A DNA stretch of 14,142 bases from Xanthobacteraceae bacterium (GCA_030037105.1 JASHRY010000216.1:1-14142), one strand, 5' to 3'; shown: positions 1 through 6,482, numbered from the stretch's first letter. Numbers and translations are program-made. Notes: generated from the letters alone by a model not told the origin.

Positions 1-1
1 C

Positions 2-76
2 GCGCATCGCCTCGCCGGCGACGTGATCCGCCACCCGGGCGCGCTCGTTCCGCGCGCCAGCGCCGCGATGCATTAA
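2..76 (+). CDS. Possible C-terminal end of an unidentified gene entering from the left edge
   Basis: A plus-strand frame is open from the window edge to a TAA at 74-76 and encodes about 24 residues ending ALVPRASAAMH. Nearly every codon ends in G or C, as in the real genes here, and it would converge on the nitrile hydratase accessory gene whose stop lies at 93-95. The same stretch is also open on the minus strand from an ATG at 71-73, so it could instead be the start of a gene downstream of the nitrile hydratase operon. That ATG has no well-placed ribosome binding site. The fragment is too short to recognise a family. Confidence 0.2.
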   Translation, partial: AHRLAGDVIRHPGALVPRASAAMH

Positions 77-92
77 CGACGGCGCACTCCGG

Positions 93-482
93 TCACTCGC
101 CGAAGTCGTCCGCCCGCAACTCGATCGGCGTGCCGTGCGGGGTGCGTGCGCACGCGCGCCGCCACGCTTCGCGGGTGCGCGCGAGCGTCGCCGCGTCGAC
201 GAGGCCCTTGGCGGCGACGAGGCGTTCGAGCACGGCGAGCCAGTGATGATAGTAGGTCTCGCCGGTATCCGGATCGCCGGCGGCTTGCGCCTTCTTGATT
301 TCCTCACCGAGCGTCGCCGCCCATTCCTTCCAGGAAAATACGCCGCGCTCGTTGAGCGACAGCGCCAGCGCGAATGCCTGCGCCTCCCATGGTTCGTGGA
401 ACACCGGGCCCTCGATGTTGCGCGGAATCTGCGAAACGTCATTCCAGCCGAGCGAGCGAGGCGAGCGAGAGCCGGAATCCAT
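93..482 (-). CDS. Nitrile hydratase accessory (activator) protein
   Basis: This is the small protein of about 130 residues encoded beside nitrile hydratase. In cobalt-type systems such proteins help load the metal into the alpha subunit, partly by exchanging alpha between an accessory complex and the mature enzyme. The family core is recognisable from GPVFHEPWEAQAFALAL through GETYYHHWLAVLERLV, and it is weakly similar to the beta-subunit N-terminus (VFHAAWEARCLALN). I chose ATG 482 (129 aa), about 9 bases after GAGGGG at 492-497; an in-frame GTG at 488 is the alternative. The first residues, MDSGSRSPRSLGWND, are not family sequence. They are encoded by a palindromic repeat that borders the broken GIY-YIG gene just upstream, and family similarity appears to begin near SQIPRN. 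The ribosome binding site overlaps the TGA of that nuclease gene (496-498). The operon order alpha-beta-accessory is typical. Function is confident; the exact start is less so. Confidence 0.88.
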   Translation of the reverse strand: MDSGSRSPRSLGWNDVSQIPRNIEGPVFHEPWEAQAFALALSLNERGVFSWKEWAATLGEEIKKAQAAGDPDTGETYYHHWLAVLERLVAAKGLVDAATLARTREAWRRACARTPHGTPIELRADDFGE

Positions 483-488
483 AGCCAC
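437..488 (-). repeat. Palindromic repeat, left copy flanking the GIY-YIG gene
   Basis: Read on the minus strand outward from the nuclease gene, this copy begins GTGGCTATGGATTCCGGCTC and ends GGCTGGAATGACG. Its ends can pair imperfectly (TTCCGGC with GCTGGAA), enclosing a CTCGC-rich middle. A matching copy in opposite orientation lies at 797-840. They share TATGG-TTCCGGCTCTCGCT, then GCTCGG-CGGA-TGACG; the left copy has about eight extra bases in the middle. The left copy now provides the start codon and first codons of the nitrile hydratase accessory gene. I recall ATGGATTCCGG-type palindromes as common dispersed repeats in Bradyrhizobium-like genomes, but could not check this here. Confidence 0.75.
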
Positions 489-495
489 AGACCCC

Positions 496-784
496 TCAGC
501 TAAGGGTATAAGAAAGATCGACCCAGCTCGGATTCGCCTTCTCGATCAATTGCAACTTCCATTCACGCTTCCATTTCTTCAACTGTTTTTCCCTAACTAT
601 TGCCGACATTGGATCGTCAAAGATTTCGAAGTAGACCGGCTTATTGACTTCATATCTTGTTGAGAAGCCACGAACGACCTTCAACTTGTGTTCGTGGACG
701 CGGCGGACCACATCGTTCGTGACTCCAATATAAGCGTGCCATGCTTCCGATTCGCTAGGATGTACACAAGAACTGTTTGCTCAT
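496..784 (-). pseudogene. GIY-YIG nuclease family gene, broken by two frameshifts
   Basis: This is a small GIY-YIG (URI-type, COG2827-like) nuclease gene of about 96 codons. The three reading-frame pieces join into one normal family member. The first, from ATG 784, gives MSKQF. The second, from about 767, gives VYILANRKHGTL with the first half of the catalytic signature. The third, from 732, gives YIGVTNDVVRRVHEHK and continues to REKQLKKWKREWK and the stop at 496-498. Each junction is explained by one missing base, near 768 and near 733. In the starting frame translation would stop at TAG 755-757. All family landmarks are otherwise present, including the Y of VYI, YIG, the following arginines and the late glutamate, so inactivation looks recent; sequencing error is possible. 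The gene lies inside the nitrile hydratase operon, 8 and 12 bases from its two flanking repeats. Confidence 0.85.
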
Positions 785-796
785 CCGAGAGCTTCG

Positions 797-840
797 GTGA
801 TTATGGTTTCCGGCTCTCGCTGCGCTCGGCCGGAGTGACG
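797..840 (+). repeat. Palindromic repeat, right copy flanking the GIY-YIG gene
   Basis: This copy starts GTGATTATGGTTTCCGGCTC and ends GGCCGGAGTGACG, reading outward from the nuclease gene on the plus strand. It is the inverted partner of the copy at 437-488. CCGGC and GCCGG near its ends can form a hairpin. On the minus strand it encodes the last residues and TAA stop of the nitrile hydratase beta subunit (VTPAERSESRKP). Its position 12 bases before the nuclease start mirrors the left copy, 7 bases after the nuclease stop. Confidence 0.75.
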
Positions 841-1496
841 GCTGCCATCTCCAGATAAGGCTCGAACGCCTCGATCGAGACCTTGAGCGTGGGGTCGGCA
901 TCCTCGCCCCATAATTCGCGCCCTTCGAACAGCACCGTGTAGAGCCACTGCGGATTCTCGCCCGCCCCAATCGCGACCGAGTCGGGGAACACATGACAGC
1001 CGCGTACCGCCTCGATCACGCCGCGCTTGCCGCGCGCATAGCGCGGCAGCCGCGTGTGCGTGAGCGGATGGATGTTCTTCGTGCGCACGCGGTCGCCGAC
1101 CTTGAAGCGCGCGGGCGCCTGCGCCGGCCGGCCGAAGGAGCCGCGCGTCAATGTGCCGGGAACGTCGGCGACGCCGAGCTTGCGCTTGAGCGGCTTGCCC
1201 GGGCGCAGCGCGTGCCCGGCGGCGATCTCATCGGCGCCGGCGAGGCCGAGCTTGACGACGAGGTTTTCCAGCCGCAGCGCCCATTTTCCGTAATATGAGC
1301 GCGACAGGTAGACCTCCGGCGGCAGCTCCTCAATGCCCGCGCGCTCTTCGTCGATGGTCCAAGCCCCGATCGCGCCCATGGCGCGGTTGAGCGCGAGGCA
1401 GCGCGCTTCCCAGGCGGCATGGAATACCGGCTCATTCTCCTCGGGCTCGACCTTGCCGAAGCCGTGCATGCCGCCCATGTCGTGGACGCCGTCCAT
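801..1496 (-). CDS. nthB: Nitrile hydratase, beta subunit
   Basis: This is the beta subunit of the heteromeric cytoplasmic enzyme that hydrates nitriles to amides. I start it at ATG 1496, giving 231 residues beginning MDGVHDMGGMHGFG, the usual beta-subunit opening; the same frame is open further upstream but there overlaps the alpha gene. The N-terminal helical part includes EPVFHAAWEARCLALNRAM and EVYLSRSYYGKWALRLENLV. The C-terminal SH3-like part includes FKVGDRVRTK, HTRLPRYARGKRG (about 147-159) and LYTVLFEGRELWGEDADP. Family members normally finish just after a YLE-like motif. Here YLE is at 214-216 and is followed by a 15-residue tail, MAAVTPAERSESRKP, encoded largely by the repeat that flanks the neighbouring GIY-YIG gene. 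The gene starts 11 bases after the alpha stop, so the two are probably translated together. Confidence 0.95.
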   Translation of the reverse strand: MDGVHDMGGMHGFGKVEPEENEPVFHAAWEARCLALNRAMGAIGAWTIDEERAGIEELPPEVYLSRSYYGKWALRLENLVVKLGLAGADEIAAGHALRPGKPLKRKLGVADVPGTLTRGSFGRPAQAPARFKVGDRVRTKNIHPLTHTRLPRYARGKRGVIEAVRGCHVFPDSVAIGAGENPQWLYTVLFEGRELWGEDADPTLKVSIEAFEPYLEMAAVTPAERSESRKP

Positions 1497-1507
1497 CACG
1501 CGATCTC

Positions 1508-2122
1508 TCAAGGCTGCTTCGGCAGGCCGGTGCCGATCATGCAATCGCGCGTTACCAGCGTCGCAAGCTTGTCTTCGCTCCATCCGGCTGTGTCCGCGGG
1601 CCGCATGGGCAGCACGATGAAGCGTGTCTCGGCGGTCGAATCCCACACGCGGATTTGAGTGCCGGCAGGCAGTTGCAAGCCGAAATCGGCGAGCACGCCG
1701 CGCGGATCGCTGACCGCGCGCGAGCGATAGGGCGCCGATTTATACCAGACCGGCGGCAGGCCGAGGACTTCCCACGGATAGCAGGAGCACAGCGTGCACA
1801 CGATCATGTTGTGGACTTTCGGCGTGTTCTCGACGGCGATCAGGTGATCGCCGACGCGGTTGATCGCGCCGAGTGTCTGCACCGCCCGGGTGGCGTCCTC
1901 GATCAACGCTTGCTTAAAAGCCGGATCGGCCCAGGCCCGGGCGACAACGCGCGCGCCGATATGCGGCCCGATCCGGGTCTCATAGGCCTCGATCATCGCG
2001 TCGAGCGCCGCCGGATCGATGTAACCCTTCTCCGCCAGCACGGTCTCGAGCGCGCGCACGCGCAACTGCATCTCGGAAAGCTCCGAGCCATGCTCGTGAT
2101 GATCGGCATGGTCGTGCGCCAT
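1508..2122 (-). CDS. nthA: Nitrile hydratase, alpha subunit (cobalt type)
   Basis: This is the catalytic, metal-carrying subunit, 204 residues, near the usual size. The metal site is [10 protein letters not shown], with Cys109, Cys112, Ser113 and Cys114. Threonine at 110 marks the cobalt type; iron-type enzymes have serine there. The first and last parts fit the family: [16 protein letters not shown] near the start and [10 protein letters not shown] near the end. The N-terminus is rich in histidine and aspartate ([11 protein letters not shown]), as in several cobalt-type enzymes. ATG 2122 is preceded by AGAGG at 2129-2133. The beta subunit and accessory genes follow on the same strand. No amidase gene, which would use the amide product, is present in the window. 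Natural substrates cannot be deduced from sequence. Confidence 0.96.
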   Translation of the reverse strand: MAHDHADHHEHGSELSEMQLRVRALETVLAEKGYIDPAALDAMIEAYETRIGPHIGARVVARAWADPAFKQALIEDATRAVQTLGAINRVGDHLIAVENTPKVHNMIVCTLCSCYPWEVLGLPPVWYKSAPYRSRAVSDPRGVLADFGLQLPAGTQIRVWDSTAETRFIVLPMRPADTAGWSEDKLATLVTRDCMIGTGLPKQP

Positions 2123-2160
2123 CGCTCGCCTCTTTAACTTATCGGCGTCCCCGAATGCCC

Positions 2161-2166
2161 ATTATA
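2161..2166 (-). promoter_or_regulatory. Candidate -10 element (TATAAT) for the nitrile hydratase operon
   Basis: A perfect TATAAT reads on the minus strand 38 bases before the alpha-subunit ATG, in the 112-base gap after the fumarase stop. The surrounding ATTATAAT is itself palindromic. No good -35 element is found 16-18 bases upstream (CTTTCT or TTTCTT only), so this is a weak prediction. If real, it would uncouple the nitrile hydratase operon from the upstream fumarase gene. Confidence 0.3.
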
Positions 2167-2234
2167 ATGCGATGATGCGCCAAAGAAAGCTGTCACGCTA
2201 CGTGGGATATTTCCAGACTCGCAAATGCCGCCCC

Positions 2235-3659
2235 TCAATGCCGTTCCGGAGGCGATTCATCGGTCGGCAAATAGGGCGTCACCATTTTCTTCGGATCGAC
2301 GATGCGGTCGAATTCAACCTCGGTGACGAAGCCCAATTGCAACGCGGCTTGCTTCAGCGTCAGATTGTTCGTCATGGCGTGGTGGGCGATTTTCGCCGCC
2401 TTGTCATAGCCGATGACCGGCACCAGCGCGGTCACCAGCATCAACGACCGTTCGACGTATTCATTGATCTTCTTCAGATTCGGCTCGGCGCCCTCGACCA
2501 GGAATTTCCTGAAATTGACGCAGCCGTCGCTAATGATGGCGATGGAATGAGCGATGTTGTGGATCATCAGCGGCTTGTAGACGTTCATTTCCAGGTAGCC
2601 GCCGGCGCCACCGAAGCCGACGGCGACGTCGTTAGCCATCGCCTGCACGGCGATCATGGTAAGCGCTTCGCACTGGGTCGGATTGACCTTGCCCGGCATG
2701 ATCGAGGAGCCCGGCTCGTTCTCCGGAATCTCCAACTCGGCAAAGCCGGCGCGCGGCCCGCATGACATCAGGCGAATGTCGTTGCCGATCTTGTACAGCG
2801 ACACCGCGAGCGTGCGCAGCGTGCCGGAGAGCTGGACGAGCGCGTCGTGCGCGCCTTGCACGGCGAATTTGTTAGGCGCGGTGACGAAGGGCAGGCCGGT
2901 GAGGCGCGCGATCTCGGCGGCCGCCGCTTCAGCGAAGCCGGGCGCGGCGTTAATTCCCGTGCCCACGGCCGTGCCGCCCAACGCCAAGCGGTACACGCCT
3001 TGCAGGGCGGCTTCGATCCAATCGAGATCGTCGGTCAGCATCCCGGCATAGCCGGACCATTCCTGGCCCAATGTCAGCGGCGTCGCGTCCTGCATGTGGG
3101 TGCGCCCGATCTTGACGATGTCGCTCCAGGCTCGAGCTTTGGCGCCGATCGCGTCGCGCAACGCCGCCACCGCGGGAACAAGGCGCTGCTTCACGTTGAC
3201 GGCCGCGGCGATGTACATCGCCGACGGAAAAGTGTCGTTCGACGACTGCGACATGTTGACGTGATCGTTGGGGTGAACCGGCGCCTTGCTGCCGAGCGGC
3301 GTGCCGGCGAGCTGGCAGCAGCGGTTGGAGATCACTTCGTTGACGTTCATGTTGAACTGGGTGCCGCTGCCGGTCATCCAGACATGCAGGGGGAACATGT
3401 CATGGTGCTCCCCGGCGAGGATTTCGTCGCAAGCGCGAGCGATCAATTGATACCGCCGATCGTCGAGCCGCTTGCCGCGATGATTGGCGACGGCGGCGGC
3501 TTTCTTCAAGAACGCGTAAGCGCCGATCATTTCGCGGGGGATCAGATCGGTGCCGATGCTGAAATGCTCGATCGCGCGCTGGGTTTGCGCGCCCCACAGC
3601 CTGTCCGCAGGCACTTCAACCAAGCCGAGACTGTCGGTCTCCGTCCGCGTAGCGGTCAT
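2235..3659 (-). CDS. fumC: Fumarate hydratase, class II
   Basis: This enzyme interconverts fumarate and L-malate in the citric acid cycle as a cytoplasmic homotetramer. It is the oxygen-stable class without an iron-sulfur cluster. From ATG 3659 it has 474 residues, against 467 for E. coli FumC. The landmarks are in order: [16 protein letters not shown] (97-112), [10 protein letters not shown] (139-148), [17 protein letters not shown] with His188, and the superfamily signature [11 protein letters not shown] (317-327) with Ser318. His188 and Ser318 fall at the E. coli positions of the catalytic residues. The frame is open 69 bases further upstream, but the extra residues are not family-like, and GGAGA at 3665-3669 is well placed for ATG 3659. 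It is divergent from the dehydrogenase gene and ends 112 bases before nthA. Confidence 0.97.
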   Translation of the reverse strand: MTATRTETDSLGLVEVPADRLWGAQTQRAIEHFSIGTDLIPREMIGAYAFLKKAAAVANHRGKRLDDRRYQLIARACDEILAGEHHDMFPLHVWMTGSGTQFNMNVNEVISNRCCQLAGTPLGSKAPVHPNDHVNMSQSSNDTFPSAMYIAAAVNVKQRLVPAVAALRDAIGAKARAWSDIVKIGRTHMQDATPLTLGQEWSGYAGMLTDDLDWIEAALQGVYRLALGGTAVGTGINAAPGFAEAAAAEIARLTGLPFVTAPNKFAVQGAHDALVQLSGTLRTLAVSLYKIGNDIRLMSCGPRAGFAELEIPENEPGSSIMPGKVNPTQCEALTMIAVQAMANDVAVGFGGAGGYLEMNVYKPLMIHNIAHSIAIISDGCVNFRKFLVEGAEPNLKKINEYVERSLMLVTALVPVIGYDKAAKIAHHAMTNNLTLKQAALQLGFVTEVEFDRIVDPKKMVTPYLPTDESPPERH

Positions 3660-3720
3660 TGCGGTCTCCGTCGGCTCGATATGTCGCCGGCATGTTCGCC
3701 GGGCGATGAATGGCATCGAT

Positions 3721-3742
3721 TCCACCAATCGTAATAGGTGGA
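3721..3742. promoter_or_regulatory. Inverted repeat in the fumC/dehydrogenase divergent intergenic region
   Basis: TCCACC (3721-3726) and GGTGGA (3737-3742) form a perfect 6-bp inverted repeat around a 10-base spacer, about one helical turn for each half. It lies 62 bases upstream of fumC and 145 bases upstream of the dehydrogenase. This layout suits an operator for a dimeric repressor, but no regulator gene is nearby and no family is recognised. Confidence 0.25.
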
Positions 3743-3887
3743 GCGGGCCATCGTTTCATCGCGCACCGACAATAACAGAGATAGTATACGACATGTAACG
3801 ATCCTGCCGGACGCAATCGGTGGCGCGGCGGACAGCGACCCCGTTGGCCCGTTCGGGAAGCGGGCAAGATATTTGCAGGGAGACCTC

Positions 3888-4664
3888 ATGACCGCGGCAC
3901 GGATTTTCGACCTCGCCGGCAAGGTGGCGCTGGTGACCGGCGCGTCGAGCGGGCTCGGCGTGCGTTTCGCGGAATGCCTGGCGGAGAACGGCGCGTCGGT
4001 GGCGCTGGTGGCGCGACGTGCCGATCGCCTCGCCGCGGTGCAAGCGCGGATCGAGGGCGCGGGCGGCCGCGCCGTCGCCGTCGCCGCCGACGTTTGCGAC
4101 CGCAAGGCGATGCAGCATGCGTTCGATGCCGCCGAAAACGCCTTCGGCACCGTGACCATCCTCGTCAACAACGCCGGCGTGGTGCATTCCGGCCGTGCCG
4201 TCGAGCTTGCCACGGAGGACTGGCGGCGCGTGCTCGCCACCGACCTCGACGCGGTGTTCTACTGGGCGCAGGAAGCGGCGCGCCGCATGCTCGCGGCCGG
4301 CAAAGGCGGCGCCATCGTCAACATCGCCTCGGTGCTCGGCTTCGGGGTCGACAAGGGCGTCATCGCCTATGCCACCGCCAAGGCCGGAGTAGTCCAGTTG
4401 ACCAAGGCGCTTGCGCTCGAACTCGCCTTTAAGGGTATCCGCGTCAACGCCATCGCGCCGGGTTGGATCGTCACCGAAATCAATCGCGATTATCTTTCGG
4501 GTGAGCGGGCCGTGGCGATGAAACGCCAGATTCCGATGGGCCGCTTCGGCGAGGAACGCGATCTCGACGGCCCGCTGCTGCTGCTTGTCTCCGACGCCGG
4601 ACGCTACATAACCGGCGCGACCATCGTCGCCGACGGCGGCCAGTTGGTGGCGCTGCGCGCCTGA
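3888..4664 (+). CDS. Short-chain dehydrogenase/reductase (SDR) family oxidoreductase
   Basis: This is a classical SDR of 258 residues, a cytoplasmic NAD(P)-dependent oxidoreductase of unknown substrate. It has the Rossmann glycine motif TGASSGLG (17-24), NNAG (94-97), catalytic Ser148, and YATAK with Tyr161 and Lys165. The C-terminus has the usual RVNAIAPGWIVTEI and ITGATIVADGGQ segments. Arginines directly after the second beta strand (VARR) suggest a preference for NADP(H), which is inference. I start at ATG 3888, preceded by AGGGAG at 3877-3882; the frame is open 150 bases upstream but that stretch is not SDR sequence. The gene is divergent from fumC. Its TGA at 4662-4664 directly abuts the stop codon of the convergent transporter gene, with no bases between them. 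The family is certain; the substrate is open. Confidence 0.95.
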   Translation: MTAARIFDLAGKVALVTGASSGLGVRFAECLAENGASVALVARRADRLAAVQARIEGAGGRAVAVAADVCDRKAMQHAFDAAENAFGTVTILVNNAGVVHSGRAVELATEDWRRVLATDLDAVFYWAQEAARRMLAAGKGGAIVNIASVLGFGVDKGVIAYATAKAGVVQLTKALALELAFKGIRVNAIAPGWIVTEINRDYLSGERAVAMKRQIPMGRFGEERDLDGPLLLLVSDAGRYITGATIVADGGQLVALRA

Positions 4665-5138
4665 TTATCCGTCGGCGGCGCTCGCCTGAGCGAGGCTGCC
4701 CTTGGCGGCGGGCGTGGCGCCGCGCGCCTGCCAGAGGTCATGCACGGCCATGCCGGCCGCCATGGCGATAACGAAGATGATCAGCGGCGCGGAGAGCGTT
4801 GCCAGGTTCTCGATCGCCGGCCCCGGACAGAGTCCGACCAGGCCCCAGCCGGCGCCGAACAGAACCGAGCCGCCGACGAGCGGAGCGTCGATCGCCGTTT
4901 GCGTCGGCCACTGGTTCTGCGCTTCGAACAGCGGCCTGCGCCGCCGCGCCAGCGCATAGCCGATGCCGGTCACGACGAGCGCGGCGGCCATCACCACCGC
5001 CAGACTCGGATCCCAATTGCCGCTCGGTATGGCAAGGACGTCGAGGAAACCCAAAACCTTATCCGGTCGGATCATGCCGGAGATGAACAGTCCCCAGCCG
5101 AAGACGAAACCGCAAAAAAGACCGGCGAGTGCGCGCAT
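4665..5138 (-). CDS. YeeE/YedE family membrane protein, second half (DUF6691-like)
   Basis: This is a 157-residue inner-membrane protein with about four hydrophobic segments (roughly 3-21, 45-65, 88-104 and 116-133). The motif GLCPGPAIENLATL, with Cys104, is the C-terminal-half signature of YeeE/YedE proteins, which import thiosulfate or related sulfur compounds using conserved cysteines. In this lineage the transporter is often split into two small polypeptides, and the partner gene ends three bases upstream. A basic stretch (ARRRR, 64-68) after the second hydrophobic segment is probably cytoplasmic. The last 20 residues are polar and unconserved in appearance. The gene converges directly on the dehydrogenase gene. 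A role in sulfur import is inferred from family; the exact substrate is unknown. Confidence 0.85.
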   Translation of the reverse strand: MRALAGLFCGFVFGWGLFISGMIRPDKVLGFLDVLAIPSGNWDPSLAVVMAAALVVTGIGYALARRRRPLFEAQNQWPTQTAIDAPLVGGSVLFGAGWGLVGLCPGPAIENLATLSAPLIIFVIAMAAGMAVHDLWQARGATPAAKGSLAQASAADG

Positions 5139-5141
5139 GGT

Positions 5142-5567
5142 TCAGCCTCCGACGAGATGTCGCGTCACGGCGACGACAATGATCGCCGCGAGCATGAAGA
5201 TTCCGGTCGCGATAATCGAGCGCGGCGACAGCCGCGCAACGCCGCAAATGCCGTGCCCGGACGTGCACCCGTTGCTAAGCCTCGTGCCGAAGCCGACCAG
5301 AAGGCCGGCGACGGCGATGGTGACCAGGCTCGTCGGCAGATGCGGGATCGGAATCGCGTAGCCGAGGAGCGCGGCCGAGAGCGGCGCGGCGATGAGGCCG
5401 ACTACAAAAGTCGCGCGCCAGGCGCGATCGGTTGCGAGCGGATCAATGAGCCCGGCGAAGATTCCGGTCACGCCGGCGATTCGACCGTTGAGCAACATCA
5501 ACAATACAGCGGAAAGTCCGATCAGCGCGCCGCCGATCGCCGCGGAGAGCGGAGTGAAATTGGCCAT
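5142..5567 (-). CDS. YeeE/YedE family membrane protein, first half
   Basis: This 141-residue inner-membrane protein has about four hydrophobic segments (roughly 8-27, 53-71, 80-97 and 117-135). The signature GCTSGHGICGVARLSPRS contains Cys101 and Cys108 and is typical of the N-terminal half of YeeE/YedE thiosulfate transporters. I start it at ATG 5567, where MANFTPLSAAIGGALIGLS is the usual family opening and GAGG lies about 9 bases upstream. The frame is open to 5813, but the extra 82 residues do not resemble the family and would overlap the transferase start. It forms a two-gene operon with the second half, three bases downstream. Such pairs are often linked to sulfide/persulfide-responsive ArsR-type (BigR) regulators, but none is visible here. 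Confidence 0.88.
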   Translation of the reverse strand: MANFTPLSAAIGGALIGLSAVLLMLLNGRIAGVTGIFAGLIDPLATDRAWRATFVVGLIAAPLSAALLGYAIPIPHLPTSLVTIAVAGLLVGFGTRLSNGCTSGHGICGVARLSPRSIIATGIFMLAAIIVVAVTRHLVGG

Positions 5568-5739
5568 GGCGTTTGCCTCGCGAAAAATGTCGACTGAGGG
5601 CGATGTAAGTGTCGCGTTTAGCCGAACAATAGGTGGATCTGCAGCGGAACAAAAGATCGACCCCACGTCAAAAAATATAATATGCGCACGCGCGGGCTTA
5701 GCGAGGATAATGTGCTGCGCCTCGACGCTGCTCTGGAAG

Positions 5740-5759
5740 ATTTTTCCGGACAGAAAAAT
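5740..5759. promoter_or_regulatory. AT-rich inverted repeat between the transporter and transferase genes
   Basis: ATTTTTC (5740-5746) and GAAAAAT (5753-5759) form a perfect 7-bp inverted repeat with a 6-base spacer. It lies 52 bases before the transferase start and 172 bases before the transporter start, in a markedly AT-rich patch of an otherwise GC-rich sequence. A second AT-rich near-palindrome, ATATAATAT, lies at 5675-5683, and TTGACG reads on the minus strand at about 5665-5670. These are plausible operator or promoter elements for the divergent pair; no regulator is assigned. Confidence 0.3.
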
Positions 5760-5811
5760 TTTTTCATGCGAAGATGCGAAGCAATAAAGCCTAATCACAA
5801 GGCCGCGCGCC

Positions 5812-6441
5812 ATGAAGTTCTATGATTGCGCCACCGCGCCGAGCCCGCGCCGAGTCCGCATTTTTCTCGCCGAGAAGGGCGTCAGCGTGCCGACGGTACA
5901 GGTCGATTTGCGCCACGGCGAGCAGTTCGGCCCGCAATTCCGCGCCGTCAATCCGGACGTCACGGTGCCCGTGCTCGAGCTTGATGACGGCCCGCGCATC
6001 ACCGATGCGATCGGCATCTGCGTCTATTTCGAGGCGATTCATCCGCAGCCGCCGCTCATGGGGGAGGGTGCCGCGGAGAAGGCGATGGTCACCGCCTGGC
6101 AGCGCGTCGCCGAGCGCAATGGCTTCTACGCGGTGATGGAGGCGTTCCGCAATTCGACCCCCGGCCTCAAGGATCGGGCGCTGCCCGGACCGCATGACTA
6201 CCCGCAGATTCCGGCTTTGGCCGAGCGCGGTCGCTCCCGCGTCGGGCATTTCTACCAGCAGATGGACGCGCGCCTCGCTGCGAGCAAATTCGTCGCCGGG
6301 CCGCGCTATACGATCGCCGACATCACGGCGCTGGTGACGGTCGATTTTGCCGCCCGGGCCAAGCTGCCGATTCCCGAAGAATGCGGTCACTTGCGCCGCT
6401 GGCATGCCCAGGTCTCGGCGCGCCCCAGCGCCAAGGCGTGA
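5812..6441 (+). CDS. Glutathione S-transferase family protein
   Basis: This is a cytoplasmic glutathione S-transferase-fold protein of 209 residues, normal for the family. The N-terminal thioredoxin-like domain (about 1-80) opens MKFYDCATAPSPRRVRIFLA. Ser11, with the SPxxxR context, is the likely glutathione-activating residue. It also has VPVLELDDG with the family's cis-proline (53-54) and TDAIGICVYFE in place of the usual glutamate/aspartate-serine glutathione contact. The all-helical C-terminal domain includes FVAGPRYTIADITALVTVDF, the conserved folding motif. ATG 5812 has only a weak AAGG upstream. The gene is divergent from the sulfur-transporter pair, so a joint thiol or sulfur role is possible but unproven. 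The natural substrate is unknown. Confidence 0.93.
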   Translation: MKFYDCATAPSPRRVRIFLAEKGVSVPTVQVDLRHGEQFGPQFRAVNPDVTVPVLELDDGPRITDAIGICVYFEAIHPQPPLMGEGAAEKAMVTAWQRVAERNGFYAVMEAFRNSTPGLKDRALPGPHDYPQIPALAERGRSRVGHFYQQMDARLAASKFVAGPRYTIADITALVTVDFAARAKLPIPEECGHLRRWHAQVSARPSAKA

Positions 6442-6454
6442 GCGGCGACCGACC

Positions 6455-6482
6455 GGCGACGAGGAGGCCGACCGTCGTCGCC
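6455..6482. terminator. Stem-loop between convergent genes, possible bidirectional terminator
   Basis: GGCGACGA (6455-6462) pairs perfectly with TCGTCGCC (6475-6482) around a 12-base loop. It starts 13 bases after the transferase stop and lies 31 bases from the stop of the convergent zinc-ribbon gene. There is no T-tract on either side, so this is not a textbook intrinsic terminator, although such structures often mark transcript ends in GC-rich alphaproteobacteria. Confidence 0.35.

Noticed and set aside
755..994. A 79-codon minus-strand frame ending in the GIY-YIG start region
   Set aside because: Most of it is a shadow of the beta-subunit gene. Only its last ten codons, from ATG 784, belong to the broken nuclease gene.
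2847..3734. A 295-codon open frame on the plus strand
   Set aside because: It is antisense to the complete and well-conserved fumC gene.
4740..5597. A 285-codon open frame on the plus strand
   Set aside because: It is antisense to both YeeE/YedE genes. Its product is highly charged and featureless, while the minus strand encodes clean membrane segments and the family cysteine motifs.
5568..5813. An 82-residue N-terminal extension of the first YeeE/YedE gene
   Set aside because: The extension has no family character and spans the likely regulatory region. ATG 5567 has its own ribosome binding site and gives the usual family N-terminus.
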